In this document: piece by piece, positions 7,033-16,304 of the stretch | How positions within the stretch are numbered: the stretch's first letter is position 1 | Layout of the letters: each line of letters begins with the position of its first letter | Assembly (NCBI RefSeq): GCF_000167355.1 | Contig: NZ_AAEW02000005.1 | Span: 164,522 to 228,521 of the forward strand | Source of the DNA: Desulfuromonas acetoxidans DSM 684 | GTDB taxonomy: Bacteria; Desulfobacterota; Desulfuromonadia; Desulfuromonadales; Desulfuromonadaceae | Length of the DNA stretch: 64,000 bases | Direction of reading: 5' to 3' | Program-made: the position numbers and the translations under genes | The notes under the pieces: generated by a model | Database searches by the model: none | What the model was told of the DNA's origin: nothing | What the model saw: only the letters and a program-made list of their open reading frames with translations

Positions 7033-9462
7033 TTATGTTGCAGCAGCAGTTTGTTGCAGATTTTTACGGTTCTGCGACCAGAGAATGACTGCCACAATCG
7101 CTGCGCCGGACAGATCCGTCACCAGCGTCGGCCAGTACAACAATATGGTCGCCGCACCAAGGGCAAACCATTCCAACCAGGTGGTGCGCCGCAGCCAGTA
7201 AAACATGGTCAGGGCCGAAAAAGCGATGGTGCCGAGAAACGCTGAAAACAGACTCGATGTGACCGCCAGTCCAGTGGCCGGAATGCCACCACTCAATACC
7301 GGGTCGCCCTCTTCGATCATGCCTCCGACACGAACATTGAGCTCATCAATGACACCGCGCTTGTCTGCAACAACGGGAAACGTTCCTTCATCGGTTCGGA
7401 TCTCAAACAGCTTGTCCCCCACCTCAAACGAATCACCGGCTTTCACATCCACTTGAGTAACATCTGCAAAAAAAACATCACCCGGCAACGGTCCCATGGT
7501 GATGTCCGCGGGTTTACCCTGAAACAGAATCGCCGGAGTAAAGGCGAACAAAATCGGCATGACATAGAGCAGTTTGGCAAATTTAAACGAGGTCCAGCCG
7601 GTTTTCCACGGATCAGCTCCGGCAATCGCGGCCCCGGCATAGGCCGCCACACACACCGGCGGCGTGATGTTGGAATCCTGGCTGAACCAATAAACGATCA
7701 TGTGGGCTGCCAGCACCGGCACGCCCATCTCCACCAACGGCGGCACCGCCAGTACTGCGGTAATCAGATAGGCGGCGGTTACCGGCACGCCCATGCCGAG
7801 CACCAGAGATGCCAGCGCAACAAGAAACACTGCAGCCAGTAAGTTCCCCTGTGCCAGAGAGATAATGATGTCGGAGAACTTCAGGCCGACGCCAGTCAAA
7901 GCAATAATACCGACAATGATGCCGATCACCCCCAGGGTGGCGCCAATGATCAGGGTATTCTGAGCGCCAGTCTGGATGGCCTCCCAGATCTCTTTTGGCC
8001 CCATGCGCGTCTCTGCGCGCACCCAACTGACACCAATACAACACAGTGTCGCCCAAAATGCCGAGAACCCCGGCGAGCGCCCCATGATCATCAGCACGGT
8101 GATAATCACCAACGGCAAAGAGAAATACCACTCCCGTTTCAACACCACTTTCCAGTGTTCAAACTCATGTCCTTTGATCCCTTTAAGCCCCTGCTTGCGG
8201 GCTTCAAAATGGATCATACAGAACACCGAAAAGAAATAGAGCAGTGCCGGTGCCACAGCGATCATCATGATGGTGGCATAGGGGGTGTTGGTCAGTTCGG
8301 CCATCAGGAAACCACCAGCGCCCATGATCGGCGGCAGAAACATCCCACCAATGGATGCCGACGGTTCAATCGCCCCGGCAACATGAGGTTTGAACCCGGC
8401 CTTCTTCATCAACGGTATGGTAAAGGCACCCGTAGACACGGTATTGGCAATGGCCGAACCGGAAACGGAACCGAACAGTGCCGAAGCAATGACCGCGACC
8501 TTGGCCGGACCACCGGTCGAGCGGCCGGCAACGGCCAAAGGCAGATCAATGAAGAATTTTCCGGCACCGGATTTATGCAGAAAGGCACCGAAAAAGATAA
8601 ACAGGATGACATAGGTAGCCAACACGTTGGCCATAACACCGAAGACCCCATTGGGCGTCAGGAACAGAAAGGTGCACATCCGTTCCAGATCAAAGCCACG
8701 GTGCGCCAGAACATCGGGAAGATAGGGGCCAAAATAGCCATAGGCCAGCATCGCCATACCGATACAGGTCATGGGCCAGCCCAGTACCCGACGACACACT
8801 TCCAGAGACAACAGAATCCCCACCAGTGAAACCAGGGCATCGAGATCGTTTTCCGCCCCGGCGCGGTAGTTGAGATTCTCAAACTCGGCGATCCAGTAAT
8901 ACACCACCAACGCTGATGTCATGGCATAAAGAACATCGGACAGATTAGGATTTTCCGGCCAACGCTGCGCCAACCAGCCATCGACAACATACAGCACAGC
9001 AGCCACAATCAGCACCAATCCCAGCAGCGGCCAGAAGGCGATACCGGCAGCTAGCGCCGCACCAAGACCACCCTGCACCGCCTGATCATAAAACGTCATC
9101 AGTTGTTGGTGAAACTCGGCCGCAGTGTCGTAATAAAAAACCACTGCCAGCATGGAACAGAAGACGATACTGATCACAAATGTCAGAACAGCGCGTATGG
9201 GACGACGACCCGCAGGATACATGAGAAACACCAGCACATAGGTGACAAACACATAGACACCGCGATGAAACTGGGTCGCTACAGCGGCCAGACCGGCAGT
9301 GTAGAGATAAAACAACACCATGCCACCACCCAGTGCGGCAACGATCCAATGCCACAGCCCGGTCGGAACACGGTGCTTGCGATTGTCTTTTTCCATGAGC
9401 TCCTGCAGGCGTTCCTGCTCGGAATCGCTGAGTTCTGTCAAAACCGGATCGTTATCGTCCAT
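7033..9462 (-). CDS. TRAP transporter fused permease (DctQM-type, TAXI family partner)
   Basis: 809 residues, integral inner-membrane protein of the 4TM/12TM TRAP fusion family. The small-subunit-like helices are N-terminal; the DctM-type core carries GSVSGSAIANTVSTGAFTIPLMKKAGF and FSQDSNITPPVCVAAYAGA. Between the core and the last helices, residues about 673-723 form a lipoyl/biotinyl-like beta domain (KAGDSFEVGDKLFEIRTDEG...GVIDELNVRVGG) without the modifiable lysine motif. TRAP permeases take up organic acids using a Na+ or H+ gradient with a periplasmic binding protein. The start at 9462 has GGAG six bases upstream; an ATG five codons earlier does not. Operon partner: the TAXI binding protein at 9557-10543. 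Confidence 0.9.
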   Translation of the reverse strand: MDDNDPVLTELSDSEQERLQELMEKDNRKHRVPTGLWHWIVAALGGGMVLFYLYTAGLAAVATQFHRGVYVFVTYVLVFLMYPAGRRPIRAVLTFVISIVFCSMLAVVFYYDTAAEFHQQLMTFYDQAVQGGLGAALAAGIAFWPLLGLVLIVAAVLYVVDGWLAQRWPENPNLSDVLYAMTSALVVYYWIAEFENLNYRAGAENDLDALVSLVGILLSLEVCRRVLGWPMTCIGMAMLAYGYFGPYLPDVLAHRGFDLERMCTFLFLTPNGVFGVMANVLATYVILFIFFGAFLHKSGAGKFFIDLPLAVAGRSTGGPAKVAVIASALFGSVSGSAIANTVSTGAFTIPLMKKAGFKPHVAGAIEPSASIGGMFLPPIMGAGGFLMAELTNTPYATIMMIAVAPALLYFFSVFCMIHFEARKQGLKGIKGHEFEHWKVVLKREWYFSLPLVIITVLMIMGRSPGFSAFWATLCCIGVSWVRAETRMGPKEIWEAIQTGAQNTLIIGATLGVIGIIVGIIALTGVGLKFSDIIISLAQGNLLAAVFLVALASLVLGMGVPVTAAYLITAVLAVPPLVEMGVPVLAAHMIVYWFSQDSNITPPVCVAAYAGAAIAGADPWKTGWTSFKFAKLLYVMPILFAFTPAILFQGKPADITMGPLPGDVFFADVTQVDVKAGDSFEVGDKLFEIRTDEGTFPVVADKRGVIDELNVRVGGMIEEGDPVLSGGIPATGLAVTSSLFSAFLGTIAFSALTMFYWLRRTTWLEWFALGAATILLYWPTLVTDLSGAAIVAVILWSQNRKNLQQTAAAT

Positions 9463-9505
9463 AGATGCTCCATTCATTTCTTAAGGAAAACACATCCAAT
9501 CTCAT

Positions 9506-9539
9506 CAGGCAGACTCACATGACATTGCAAGTCTGCCTG
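9506..9539 (-). promoter_or_regulatory. Intercistronic hairpin between TRAP binding protein and permease
   Basis: Perfect 10-bp inverted repeat CAGGCAGACT / AGTCTGCCTG with a 14-base loop and no T-run on the leftward transcript. Placed just after the binding-protein stop codon, it probably protects or partly terminates the upstream message, giving more binding protein than permease. Confidence 0.5.
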
Positions 9540-9556
9540 AGATGTAAAAAAATCCG

Positions 9557-10543
9557 TTAAGGTTTTTGAGCATCCGTGAGAGTCAGGCCGTTCTCCTTCC
9601 AGAAATTCGCAGCGCCTTGACTGACCGGCGTGACCACACCACTCAGAGCACCTTCAACAGACATGGCCTTGGCAGTGCTCTTCACCTTGACCAAATAGGC
9701 CAGTGAGCGTGGCGAGAAAATATCCTTGGTCGCTTCATAGACCAGTTGCGGATCGAGTGACGCATTGGCGACCCACAGAGCGGAATCCTGGAATGTGGTA
9801 ACATCATAATCGACACCGCTGTAGGTGCCTGCCGGAATAGTCACCTGAGTGTAAAACGGAAACGTGGTAAAGAATCCCGCTTTTTCTCCGGCTGAAACCG
9901 TGGAAAGAACCCGCACCCGATTACTGGCAGCGGCCTGGATCACCGAGGCATTGGGAAAACCGGCAAACACCCACATAGCGTCAATCAGCCGGTCGCCCAT
10001 GGCGGACGCGGCTTTACTGTAGCCGATAAACTCGACGTTCATCTGATCCCACAACCCCAGCGAGGTAAAATAACGTTGCGCCGAGGCCGCCGCACCGGAT
10101 CCGGCACCGCCAACAGCAACACGTTTTCCTTTCAAATCTTCAACTTTGGTGATGCCACTCTTTTCAAGTACGACCAGATGAGCCGGTGCACCGTACAGAT
10201 AGGCAATGGCGTGAACATTGGCATAATTGTTAGGATCTTTTGGCAGCTTACCGTGACGGGCCAGATAGGTATCACCGGAATAGGCAATGCCGAAATCCGC
10301 ATCACCAGAATTGACCCGGCGGATATTTTCCACAGACCCGGCAGAAGCCATATTGGTCACTTCGACATCAGCCAGGTCTTTGGACAGGCGTGTGGACATG
10401 CCATTGGAAAAATACTGAAATGTACCGCCGTCCGGTCCACCGGAAAACGCCAAACGTTTTTTGGCGGCAAAGGCACTGCCCGCCGGCAGTACAAGCAAAG
10501 CCGCCACAACCAACCACAGCAAATTCATCAGTTTTTTGTTCAT
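9557..10543 (-). CDS. TAXI family TRAP transporter solute-binding protein
   Basis: 328 residues with a Sec signal peptide ending GSAFA-AKK. The mature start RLAFSGGPDGGTFQYFSNGMSTRLSK and GDADFGIAYSGD, then LKGKRVAVGGAGSGAAASAQRYF, are characteristic of the TAXI (TRAP-associated extracytoplasmic immunogenic) family, periplasmic receptors that deliver substrate to fused TRAP permeases. Glutamate-like or other small organic anions are known substrates of some members; the ligand here is unknown. A strong AGGAGGAG precedes the start. First gene of the leftward TRAP operon. Confidence 0.9.
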   Translation of the reverse strand: MNKKLMNLLWLVVAALLVLPAGSAFAAKKRLAFSGGPDGGTFQYFSNGMSTRLSKDLADVEVTNMASAGSVENIRRVNSGDADFGIAYSGDTYLARHGKLPKDPNNYANVHAIAYLYGAPAHLVVLEKSGITKVEDLKGKRVAVGGAGSGAAASAQRYFTSLGLWDQMNVEFIGYSKAASAMGDRLIDAMWVFAGFPNASVIQAAASNRVRVLSTVSAGEKAGFFTTFPFYTQVTIPAGTYSGVDYDVTTFQDSALWVANASLDPQLVYEATKDIFSPRSLAYLVKVKSTAKAMSVEGALSGVVTPVSQGAANFWKENGLTLTDAQKP

Positions 10544-10772
10544 GGTCTCCTCCTTTGGGGGGTCTTTCGTCAGGAATGACGTTGATCGTGTTGTTCAAAA
10601 CAAACAGCGTGATCGTTTCTTGCTCACCGCCTGTCGGATATCGCTCAGCCATAGAGCATCGTGATCCGATTAAAAACGTCCAAACTCACTATTGAGAATA
10701 ATGGAGAAAGCTTTACCCCGCAACGTGGTTGAGATAATTAATCCATGAATACATTTAAACCCTGCGATCCAT

Positions 10773-11708
10773 TCACGCATAGCTGCGTAATAAAAAAAGA
10801 ATCAGCGTATAGCTAAGCGAGGACATGGCGGTTGTCATCACCACAATGGAACCAGCCAGTTCGGCATCCCCTTTCATCTGTTGCGCCATGATAAAGGTGG
10901 CCATGGCCGTTGGTGCAGCCGACAAGAGCACGCCAACCTGCAAATCAAGACCGGAAACACCCAGATAACGTAATAATAGATACGCAAGCAACGGCATCCA
11001 CAACAGTTTGGTGCCCATGGCCATACCGGCGCACACCAGATCTCCGCGCAAACGGTTGAGCGAAAACGCACCGCCCAGTGACAACAAGGCCAGCGGTAAG
11101 GTCATGCCGGTGGCAATATGGAGCCCACGATCAATCACAATGGGCAGCGGCCAGGAAAAATAACTCCAGGCGGTACCGCCACAGGCCGCCAGAATCAGCG
11201 GGTTTTCAATCACCTGCATCGACCAGAATCGCCAGCCTTTCCCTTGACCACTGTGACGATGCGGCAACAGCAACGCGGAGACCGCCAGAAGATTGTACAA
11301 CGGCACCAAAAATCCCATCAGCACACTGGCACGGGTCAATCCTTCATCACCGTGGGCATTAAAGACAATGGCCAACCCCATGTAGGCGAGGTTTCCACGA
11401 AACGACCCCTGGGCAAAGGTGCCGAGTTTCATCGGTGGATAACTGCGCCAGGCCGCATAGGCATAAGACACGGCAAAACCGACAACCACACAGGTCATGG
11501 TGGCAAAAACAACCGAACCATTGAAATTACGGCTAAAATCAGCCGTAGCGATTTTGTAAAACAACAGCAACGGCAGGCAGACGTAATAAACCAGCCGATT
11601 GACCTGAAACAGAAACGTTTCATCAATCAAGCGAATCCGGCGCAAAAACCAGCCAAGAATGATCACCAGAAAAACCGGTAAGACAATTTCAACAATGTCA
11701 ATAAACAT
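10773..11708 (-). CDS. AEC family (auxin efflux carrier-like) transporter
   Basis: 311 residues from MFIDIVEIVLPVFLVIILGWFLRR, about ten transmembrane helices in two five-helix halves, with the typical NRLVYYVCLPLLLF and a C-terminal SAAPTAMATFIMAQQM segment. Bacterial AEC carriers include malate and other organic-acid permeases (MleP, MdcF types), but the substrate cannot be inferred. The longer ORF begins with a GTG at 11753 lacking a ribosome-binding site; the ATG at 11708 is preceded by a modest GGATGG. Divergent from ovoA. A second AEC gene is at 47210-48112. Confidence 0.8.
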   Translation of the reverse strand: MFIDIVEIVLPVFLVIILGWFLRRIRLIDETFLFQVNRLVYYVCLPLLLFYKIATADFSRNFNGSVVFATMTCVVVGFAVSYAYAAWRSYPPMKLGTFAQGSFRGNLAYMGLAIVFNAHGDEGLTRASVLMGFLVPLYNLLAVSALLLPHRHSGQGKGWRFWSMQVIENPLILAACGGTAWSYFSWPLPIVIDRGLHIATGMTLPLALLSLGGAFSLNRLRGDLVCAGMAMGTKLLWMPLLAYLLLRYLGVSGLDLQVGVLLSAAPTAMATFIMAQQMKGDAELAGSIVVMTTAMSSLSYTLILFLLRSYA

Positions 11709-11905
11709 CAAGCCATCCAAAAAGGGAAAAAACGTGGTGCAGATTGAGGCCACAGGAAGTCGCCGGTGAAAGTGTCAGTTTACCACAGCAACACCACAAC
11801 GCACCTCACCGTCAATCACGAGACAGTGCAGGGTTTCATCGTAACGACTTCGACGTTATACTTGGCAGATATCCTGAATTGATATGCACGGCAAAAGGAG
11901 TAACC

Positions 11906-14044
11906 ATGATTGAGCGTACCAACCTTGACCGCCCTCACGACCCTGCCCTGAAATCAACTACCATGCCTGCGCTGACCGGTGATAATGCCGAAGAGAAACG
12001 TGCAGAACTTCACGCGTATTTTCGTAAAACGTATGCCATTGAAGAGGCTTTGTACGATACCTTGCGTTACAATGAGAGCTTTTACCATCGCGCCGATCCG
12101 TTACGCCATCCGCTGATCTTTTACTACGGCCACACTCCAGCGTTCTACATCAACAAACTGGTGGTCGCCCGCCTGATCCACCAGCGCATCAATCCGCGCT
12201 TTGAATCTATTTTTGCCATCGGTGTCGATGAGATGTCGTGGGATGATCTGGATGAAACCCATTACGACTGGCCAACAGCGTCTGAAGTGAGCACCTATCG
12301 CCAGCAGGTCAAAGAACAGGTTGAAGCACTCATCACCACCCTGCCCCTCGAATTACCCATCACCTGGGAAAGTCCCTGGTGGGCGCTGGTCATGGGTATG
12401 GAACATCAGCGCATTCACCTGGAGACGTCGTCGGTCTTGATCCGCCAACTGCCTCTGGACCTTTTGTGCGAGCCCTCCTTGTGGCAGAGTACCGCAGATC
12501 AGGGCGATGCCCCGAAAAACACTCTGCGTGACGTCCCTGGCGGTGAGGTCACGATCGGACGATCTATCGATTCACCCTATTACGGTTGGGACTGCGAATA
12601 TGGCGCTCAATCGTTTTCGCTTAAACCGTTTTCTGTCAGTCAGTACCTGGTTAGTAATGGTGAATATCTCACCTTCGTCGAGCAAAACGGCTACCACAAC
12701 CAACGTTGGTGGAGCGATGAAGGCTGGCGTTGGTGTCAGTATCAACAGGCCACCATGCCGCGCTTCTGGCGCAAGACAGATGAAGGTTACAGGTTGCGAA
12801 CCATGCTTACAGAACGCCCGATGCCGTGGAATTGGCCGGTGGAAGTGAATTACCTCGAAGCCAAGGCATTCTGCAGTTGGAAGACAGCTCAGAGTGGTCA
12901 GCCTATACGCCTGCCCAGTGAAGCCGAGTGGCTGCATTGGCACGACCAGGTCAATCCGGGCTACAGCCATGCCCAAGCAACAACCCCGGCAAATATCAAC
13001 CTCAACCAGGCTGCATCCAGTTGTCCGGTGGATCGTTTTACCCGCAACGGTTTCGGTGATGTCATCGGCAATGTCTGGCAATGGACGGAAACCGCGGTCG
13101 ACAGTTTGCCCGGCTTTCGTATCCACCCCTATTATGATGACTTTTCCACTCCGACCTTTGACAGTCTGCACAATGTGATCAAGGGCGGGTCGTGGATCTC
13201 CACCGGCAACGAAGCCACCCGTGAGGCACGCTATGCCTTTCGGCGCCATTTTTATCAGCATGCCGGATTCCGCTATATCGCCTCGGATCAGCCCCTGACC
13301 GAAGCGGCACCGAGCAAGGAAAGCGATCCGCTCATAGCCCGACTGTGCCATGACCACTACGGCAGTAAAGAGAATAACTTCATGCAGCAACTGGCTGAGC
13401 TGGCCATCGCTGCAGTGCCGCAGCAGAACCGAAAACGCGCCCTGCAGGTGGGTTGTGAAGCTGGACGCGGCACCTTTGAACTGGCACACGCTTTTGATGA
13501 AGTGATCGGCATCGACCTGTCCGCCAATATGATCCGCCGTGCCGTGGAGATGGCTGAAAACGGTCACACCGGCTACCAACTGATTGAAGAGGGAGAACTG
13601 ATCTCCCATCATGAAGTGACACTGGAGGGTGTAGGGCTGGCTTCCGTTGCTGACAAGGTTTCTTTTCTGCAGGCTGACCCGTGCAACCTCAAACCGCAAT
13701 ACCACGGCTTCGACCTGATTGTTGTCAGCCAGATTCTCGAACGCCTCTACGATCCGGGCAAGTTTCTCGACAGCCTGTCTGCACGCCTGAATCCGGGCGG
13801 TGTGGTGGTGATTGCCAGCAGCTACGATTGGGACGACCAGCGTACTGAACCACACAACCAAATAGGTGGACAACGTATTGACGGAGAACCGGTTCACGGG
13901 CCGCAGGCACTGGCCGAGCGCCTGAAAGTTTCTTTTGATCTCATGGATCACCACACTCTGAGCCGCAAGTTGCATCGCCACCGCTACAGTGCCTTGTGGC
14001 AACTAAGCGATGTAACCCTATGGCACAAACACAAGGACGCCTGA
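11906..14044 (+). CDS. ovoA: OvoA, 5-histidylcysteine sulfoxide synthase / N-methyltransferase
   Basis: 712 residues in three parts: DinB-like N-terminal domain, formylglycine-generating-enzyme-like (FGE-sulfatase) domain ending around GNVWQWTE, and a C-terminal SAM methyltransferase with motif LQVGCEAGRGTFELA. Iron ligands are visible as His76 (YYGHTPAFY) and His167/His171 (MEHQRIHLETS). This is the full-length architecture of OvoA, which uses non-haem iron and O2 to join cysteine to histidine C5 and then N-methylates the product to ovothiol A. Start at 11906 has AAGGAG at good spacing; the ORF is open further upstream but overlaps the divergent AEC gene. Its stop codon overlaps the start of ovoB. 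Confidence 0.93.
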   Translation: MIERTNLDRPHDPALKSTTMPALTGDNAEEKRAELHAYFRKTYAIEEALYDTLRYNESFYHRADPLRHPLIFYYGHTPAFYINKLVVARLIHQRINPRFESIFAIGVDEMSWDDLDETHYDWPTASEVSTYRQQVKEQVEALITTLPLELPITWESPWWALVMGMEHQRIHLETSSVLIRQLPLDLLCEPSLWQSTADQGDAPKNTLRDVPGGEVTIGRSIDSPYYGWDCEYGAQSFSLKPFSVSQYLVSNGEYLTFVEQNGYHNQRWWSDEGWRWCQYQQATMPRFWRKTDEGYRLRTMLTERPMPWNWPVEVNYLEAKAFCSWKTAQSGQPIRLPSEAEWLHWHDQVNPGYSHAQATTPANINLNQAASSCPVDRFTRNGFGDVIGNVWQWTETAVDSLPGFRIHPYYDDFSTPTFDSLHNVIKGGSWISTGNEATREARYAFRRHFYQHAGFRYIASDQPLTEAAPSKESDPLIARLCHDHYGSKENNFMQQLAELAIAAVPQQNRKRALQVGCEAGRGTFELAHAFDEVIGIDLSANMIRRAVEMAENGHTGYQLIEEGELISHHEVTLEGVGLASVADKVSFLQADPCNLKPQYHGFDLIVVSQILERLYDPGKFLDSLSARLNPGGVVVIASSYDWDDQRTEPHNQIGGQRIDGEPVHGPQALAERLKVSFDLMDHHTLSRKLHRHRYSALWQLSDVTLWHKHKDA

Positions 14045-15186
14045 TGACTCAGCCTTTCGATTTTGACCAGATTGTCGACCGACACGGCAGCGACAGCCTC
14101 AAATGGGGGATTTATCCTCCAGAGATCCTGCCCATGTGGGTGGCTGACATGGACTTCACCTCTCCGCCCGAAGTGCTCACCGCCCTGCACCAGCGCATTG
14201 ATCACGGGGTGTTCGGCTATGCCCTGGCCACGCAGAAGGTCACTGACAGCGTTGTTAACTGGCTACAACAACGCTACGACTGGACGATAGATCCACAGTG
14301 GCTGGTCTGGTTGCCCGGATTAGTGCCAGCCCTTCATGCGGCCTGCCTTTCCTACACCGAAGCCGATCAGGAAGTGGTCACCTTCTCCCCGGTCTATCCG
14401 CCGTTTCTCAGTGCGCCAAAGACCTGTCAGCGCCCTCACCGCGATATTCCGTTAACCCGCGACCACGGCCGTTATACTTTTGATCTGCAGCGCTTTGACG
14501 ATCAACTTACAGACAAAAGCCGTCTGCTCCTGCTGTGTCACCCGCACAACCCTGTCGGTCGCGCCTTTGAGAAACAGGAACTCACAGCCTTGGCTGAACA
14601 GTGCATCAAGCATAATCTGATCATTTGCAGCGATGAAATCCACTGTGATCTGGTGCTCAATCACACTCGCCACATCCCATTTGCCTGCTTAAGTGAAGAG
14701 ATTGCCCAGCGCACCGTGACCCTGATGTCGGCGGCAAAAACCTTCAACATTGCCGGGCTCAACTGCGGTTTTGCTATCATTCCCAACCCGACCCTGCGCC
14801 GCCAATTCAACCACGCTGCCCAGGGAATGATTCCCCACCCCAATGCTCTCGGTTATACGGCAACCCAGGCCGCTTTCACCCAAGCGGAACCCTGGCGACA
14901 AGCCTTGTTGGAGTATCTGCGCGGCAACCGTGATTATTTGCTCAAAGAGATCAACCAGCGACTGCCGATGCTGACGATGGAACCCGTGGAAGCCACCTAT
15001 CTCGCCTGGATCAATGTCAGTGCATTAGAGGATTATCGCCCGGCATTTTTTGAACAGGCAGGACTGGGATTCTCCGCTGGAGAACCATTTGGTGACAACC
15101 GCTTTATGCGACTCAACTTTGGCTGTCCGCGATCCACTCTGGAAGAAGCCATGCTGCGACTGGAACAGGCCATTTCCCCACGCTGA
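14044..15186 (+). CDS. ovoB: OvoB-like PLP-dependent sulfoxide lyase (MalY/PatB family)
   Basis: 380 residues from MTQPFDFDQIVDRHGSDSLKW, a fold-type I PLP enzyme of the MalY/PatB cysteine-S-conjugate beta-lyase group. Visible active-site residues: Asn169 (HPHNPVG), Asp197 (CSDEIH) and the Schiff-base Lys232 (SAAKTFNIAG). In ovothiol synthesis OvoB cleaves histidylcysteine sulfoxide to 5-thiohistidine. The start codon overlaps the ovoA stop (TGATG), with AAGGA upstream, indicating translational coupling; this context is the main reason for calling ovoB rather than a generic beta-lyase. The ORF could start up to 16 codons earlier but would then overlap ovoA more. Confidence 0.85.
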   Translation: MTQPFDFDQIVDRHGSDSLKWGIYPPEILPMWVADMDFTSPPEVLTALHQRIDHGVFGYALATQKVTDSVVNWLQQRYDWTIDPQWLVWLPGLVPALHAACLSYTEADQEVVTFSPVYPPFLSAPKTCQRPHRDIPLTRDHGRYTFDLQRFDDQLTDKSRLLLLCHPHNPVGRAFEKQELTALAEQCIKHNLIICSDEIHCDLVLNHTRHIPFACLSEEIAQRTVTLMSAAKTFNIAGLNCGFAIIPNPTLRRQFNHAAQGMIPHPNALGYTATQAAFTQAEPWRQALLEYLRGNRDYLLKEINQRLPMLTMEPVEATYLAWINVSALEDYRPAFFEQAGLGFSAGEPFGDNRFMRLNFGCPRSTLEEAMLRLEQAISPR

Positions 15187-15290
15187 GATTTGCCAATTGA
15201 GAATCAAGGCAAGAAAGGCTAAGATCAGTGACTTCTTACCAGTACTGTATTGATATGAAATTTATGCGATAAAACGGAGGACGAAGTTTC

Positions 15291-15626
15291 ATGAGTGAAC
15301 CACGCAAACCCAGCAAAGCGGAAATCGAAGCGGGCCTGAAAGTGCTGCGCCGTCGCCGTCTTATTTTCTGGATTCTGATCGCGGTCTATCTGCCAATGAT
15401 TTATGTGGTACTGGACATGTCCGGTTCCGACAAGGTTACCGGTATCTTCTTCGGATTCTGGCTGTTTTTTGTCACCATTGCCGCCAACGTCGTGGCTTTC
15501 TCAAAATGTCCGAGTTGTGGTCAGTTCTTCCACATGAACGGTATGATTCCCATGTATTTCCGTAACTGCCTGCATTGCGGGCTGCACATTACCGGCGATG
15601 AAAAACGCAATAAATTTGAGAAATAG
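15291..15626 (+). CDS. Small membrane protein with C-terminal zinc ribbon
   Basis: 111 residues. A basic N-terminal stretch is followed by two predicted transmembrane helices (about residues 24-41 and 50-70) and a cytoplasmic tail with two CxxC pairs, CPSCGQFF and CLHCGLH, forming a likely zinc ribbon. GGAGGA precedes the ATG. No named family is recognised. It sits about 100 bases after ovoB; it may be co-transcribed but nothing in the sequence ties it to ovothiol. Confidence 0.65.
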   Translation: MSEPRKPSKAEIEAGLKVLRRRRLIFWILIAVYLPMIYVVLDMSGSDKVTGIFFGFWLFFVTIAANVVAFSKCPSCGQFFHMNGMIPMYFRNCLHCGLHITGDEKRNKFEK

Positions 15627-15630
15627 TGGT

Positions 15631-15760
15631 CTTTGACCTCGGTCTTCAGTGGTTCGTCATTCGAAACGGATCGCTCTGGCGAGCTTCATTTGTTCGCAAT
15701 ATTCATACGCACGTGACGTGGGCTGCCGGGACGAAACCCGGCGACCTTGACTTTGATCTT
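15631..15760 (-). repeat. Dispersed intergenic repeat, copy 1 (inverted)
   Basis: The reverse complement runs AAGATCAAAGTCAAGGTCG..., CGGGTTTCGTCCCGGCAG, then CCCACGTCACGTGCGTA..., TTGCGAACAAATGAAG, CTCGCCAGAGCGATC and CGAACCACTGAAGACC. The same blocks occur at 48649-48781, but there the CCCACGTCACG block comes first and the TTTCGTCCCGGCAG block last, as if the unit were circularly permuted or tandem copies had been trimmed. It lies between two genes and contains no convincing ORF. Confidence 0.75.
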
Positions 15761-15793
15761 ATAGCAAGACAACCCTTAAGAAAACCAACACTC

Positions 15794-16300
15794 TCACACC
15801 GGACGCAACCGCCCACCACACCGCGCATGACGGTACTGACGTCGTGCCGGTAACCGCCGCAAACGATAAATCGGCTCCTGACACCGCTCACACACGGCAA
15901 CAACTTTAAGCCGTTGCTGATGCAACTTAGCAACAGCAGGACTATGGCCGCACCTCTGTGCTGAGACTTGCAAAGCTCTGGCCCATTCTTGCCAGGATTT
16001 ACCATGACCACCACGATAAGCCTTACCCTGAAAAGCCATGAGATGATCACACAGATGGGCCACTTCATGAAGAAACGTCTGGTGAAGAGCATCACTCTCC
16101 TGAGCAAATTGCAGCCGAATACAGTGAGGCTCGCCACCACGCGAGTAATAACACCCCAAGGAACGGGTAGCGGAACTGGCTTTTATCGGAACGCTCTGGA
16201 TTCGGCTCAAAAACGCCTCAGTATCGGAGACCAATCCAACAACAGCCTGTTCAACGTGATGCCATAGGTCATGGCGGCTGGCAAAATCGTAAAGAGTCAT
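15794..16300 (-). CDS. SprT-like zinc metalloprotease domain protein
   Basis: 168 residues. The metal site HEVAHLCDH is at residues 78-86 (His78, Glu79, His82), preceded by a beta-rich N-terminal part (SLGCYYSRGGEPHCIRLQF), and the C-terminus carries a zinc-ribbon half-site pair CERC ... ARCGG. This matches the SprT-like family, related to the protease core of SPRTN/Spartan that cuts DNA-protein crosslinks; E. coli SprT itself is poorly understood. It starts 4 bases after the SelW-like gene stop and is the last gene of a run exonuclease - SelW-like - sprT. Confidence 0.8.
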   Translation of the reverse strand: MTLYDFASRHDLWHHVEQAVVGLVSDTEAFLSRIQSVPIKASSATRSLGCYYSRGGEPHCIRLQFAQESDALHQTFLHEVAHLCDHLMAFQGKAYRGGHGKSWQEWARALQVSAQRCGHSPAVAKLHQQRLKVVAVCERCQEPIYRLRRLPARRQYRHARCGGRLRPV

Positions 16301-16304
16301 AAGG

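Noticed and set aside
12572..14002. 476-codon leftward ORF antisense to ovoA
   Set aside because: It lies fully opposite a well-supported ovoA with all motifs, has no recognisable domain and no ribosome-binding site; it is a by-product of codon bias.
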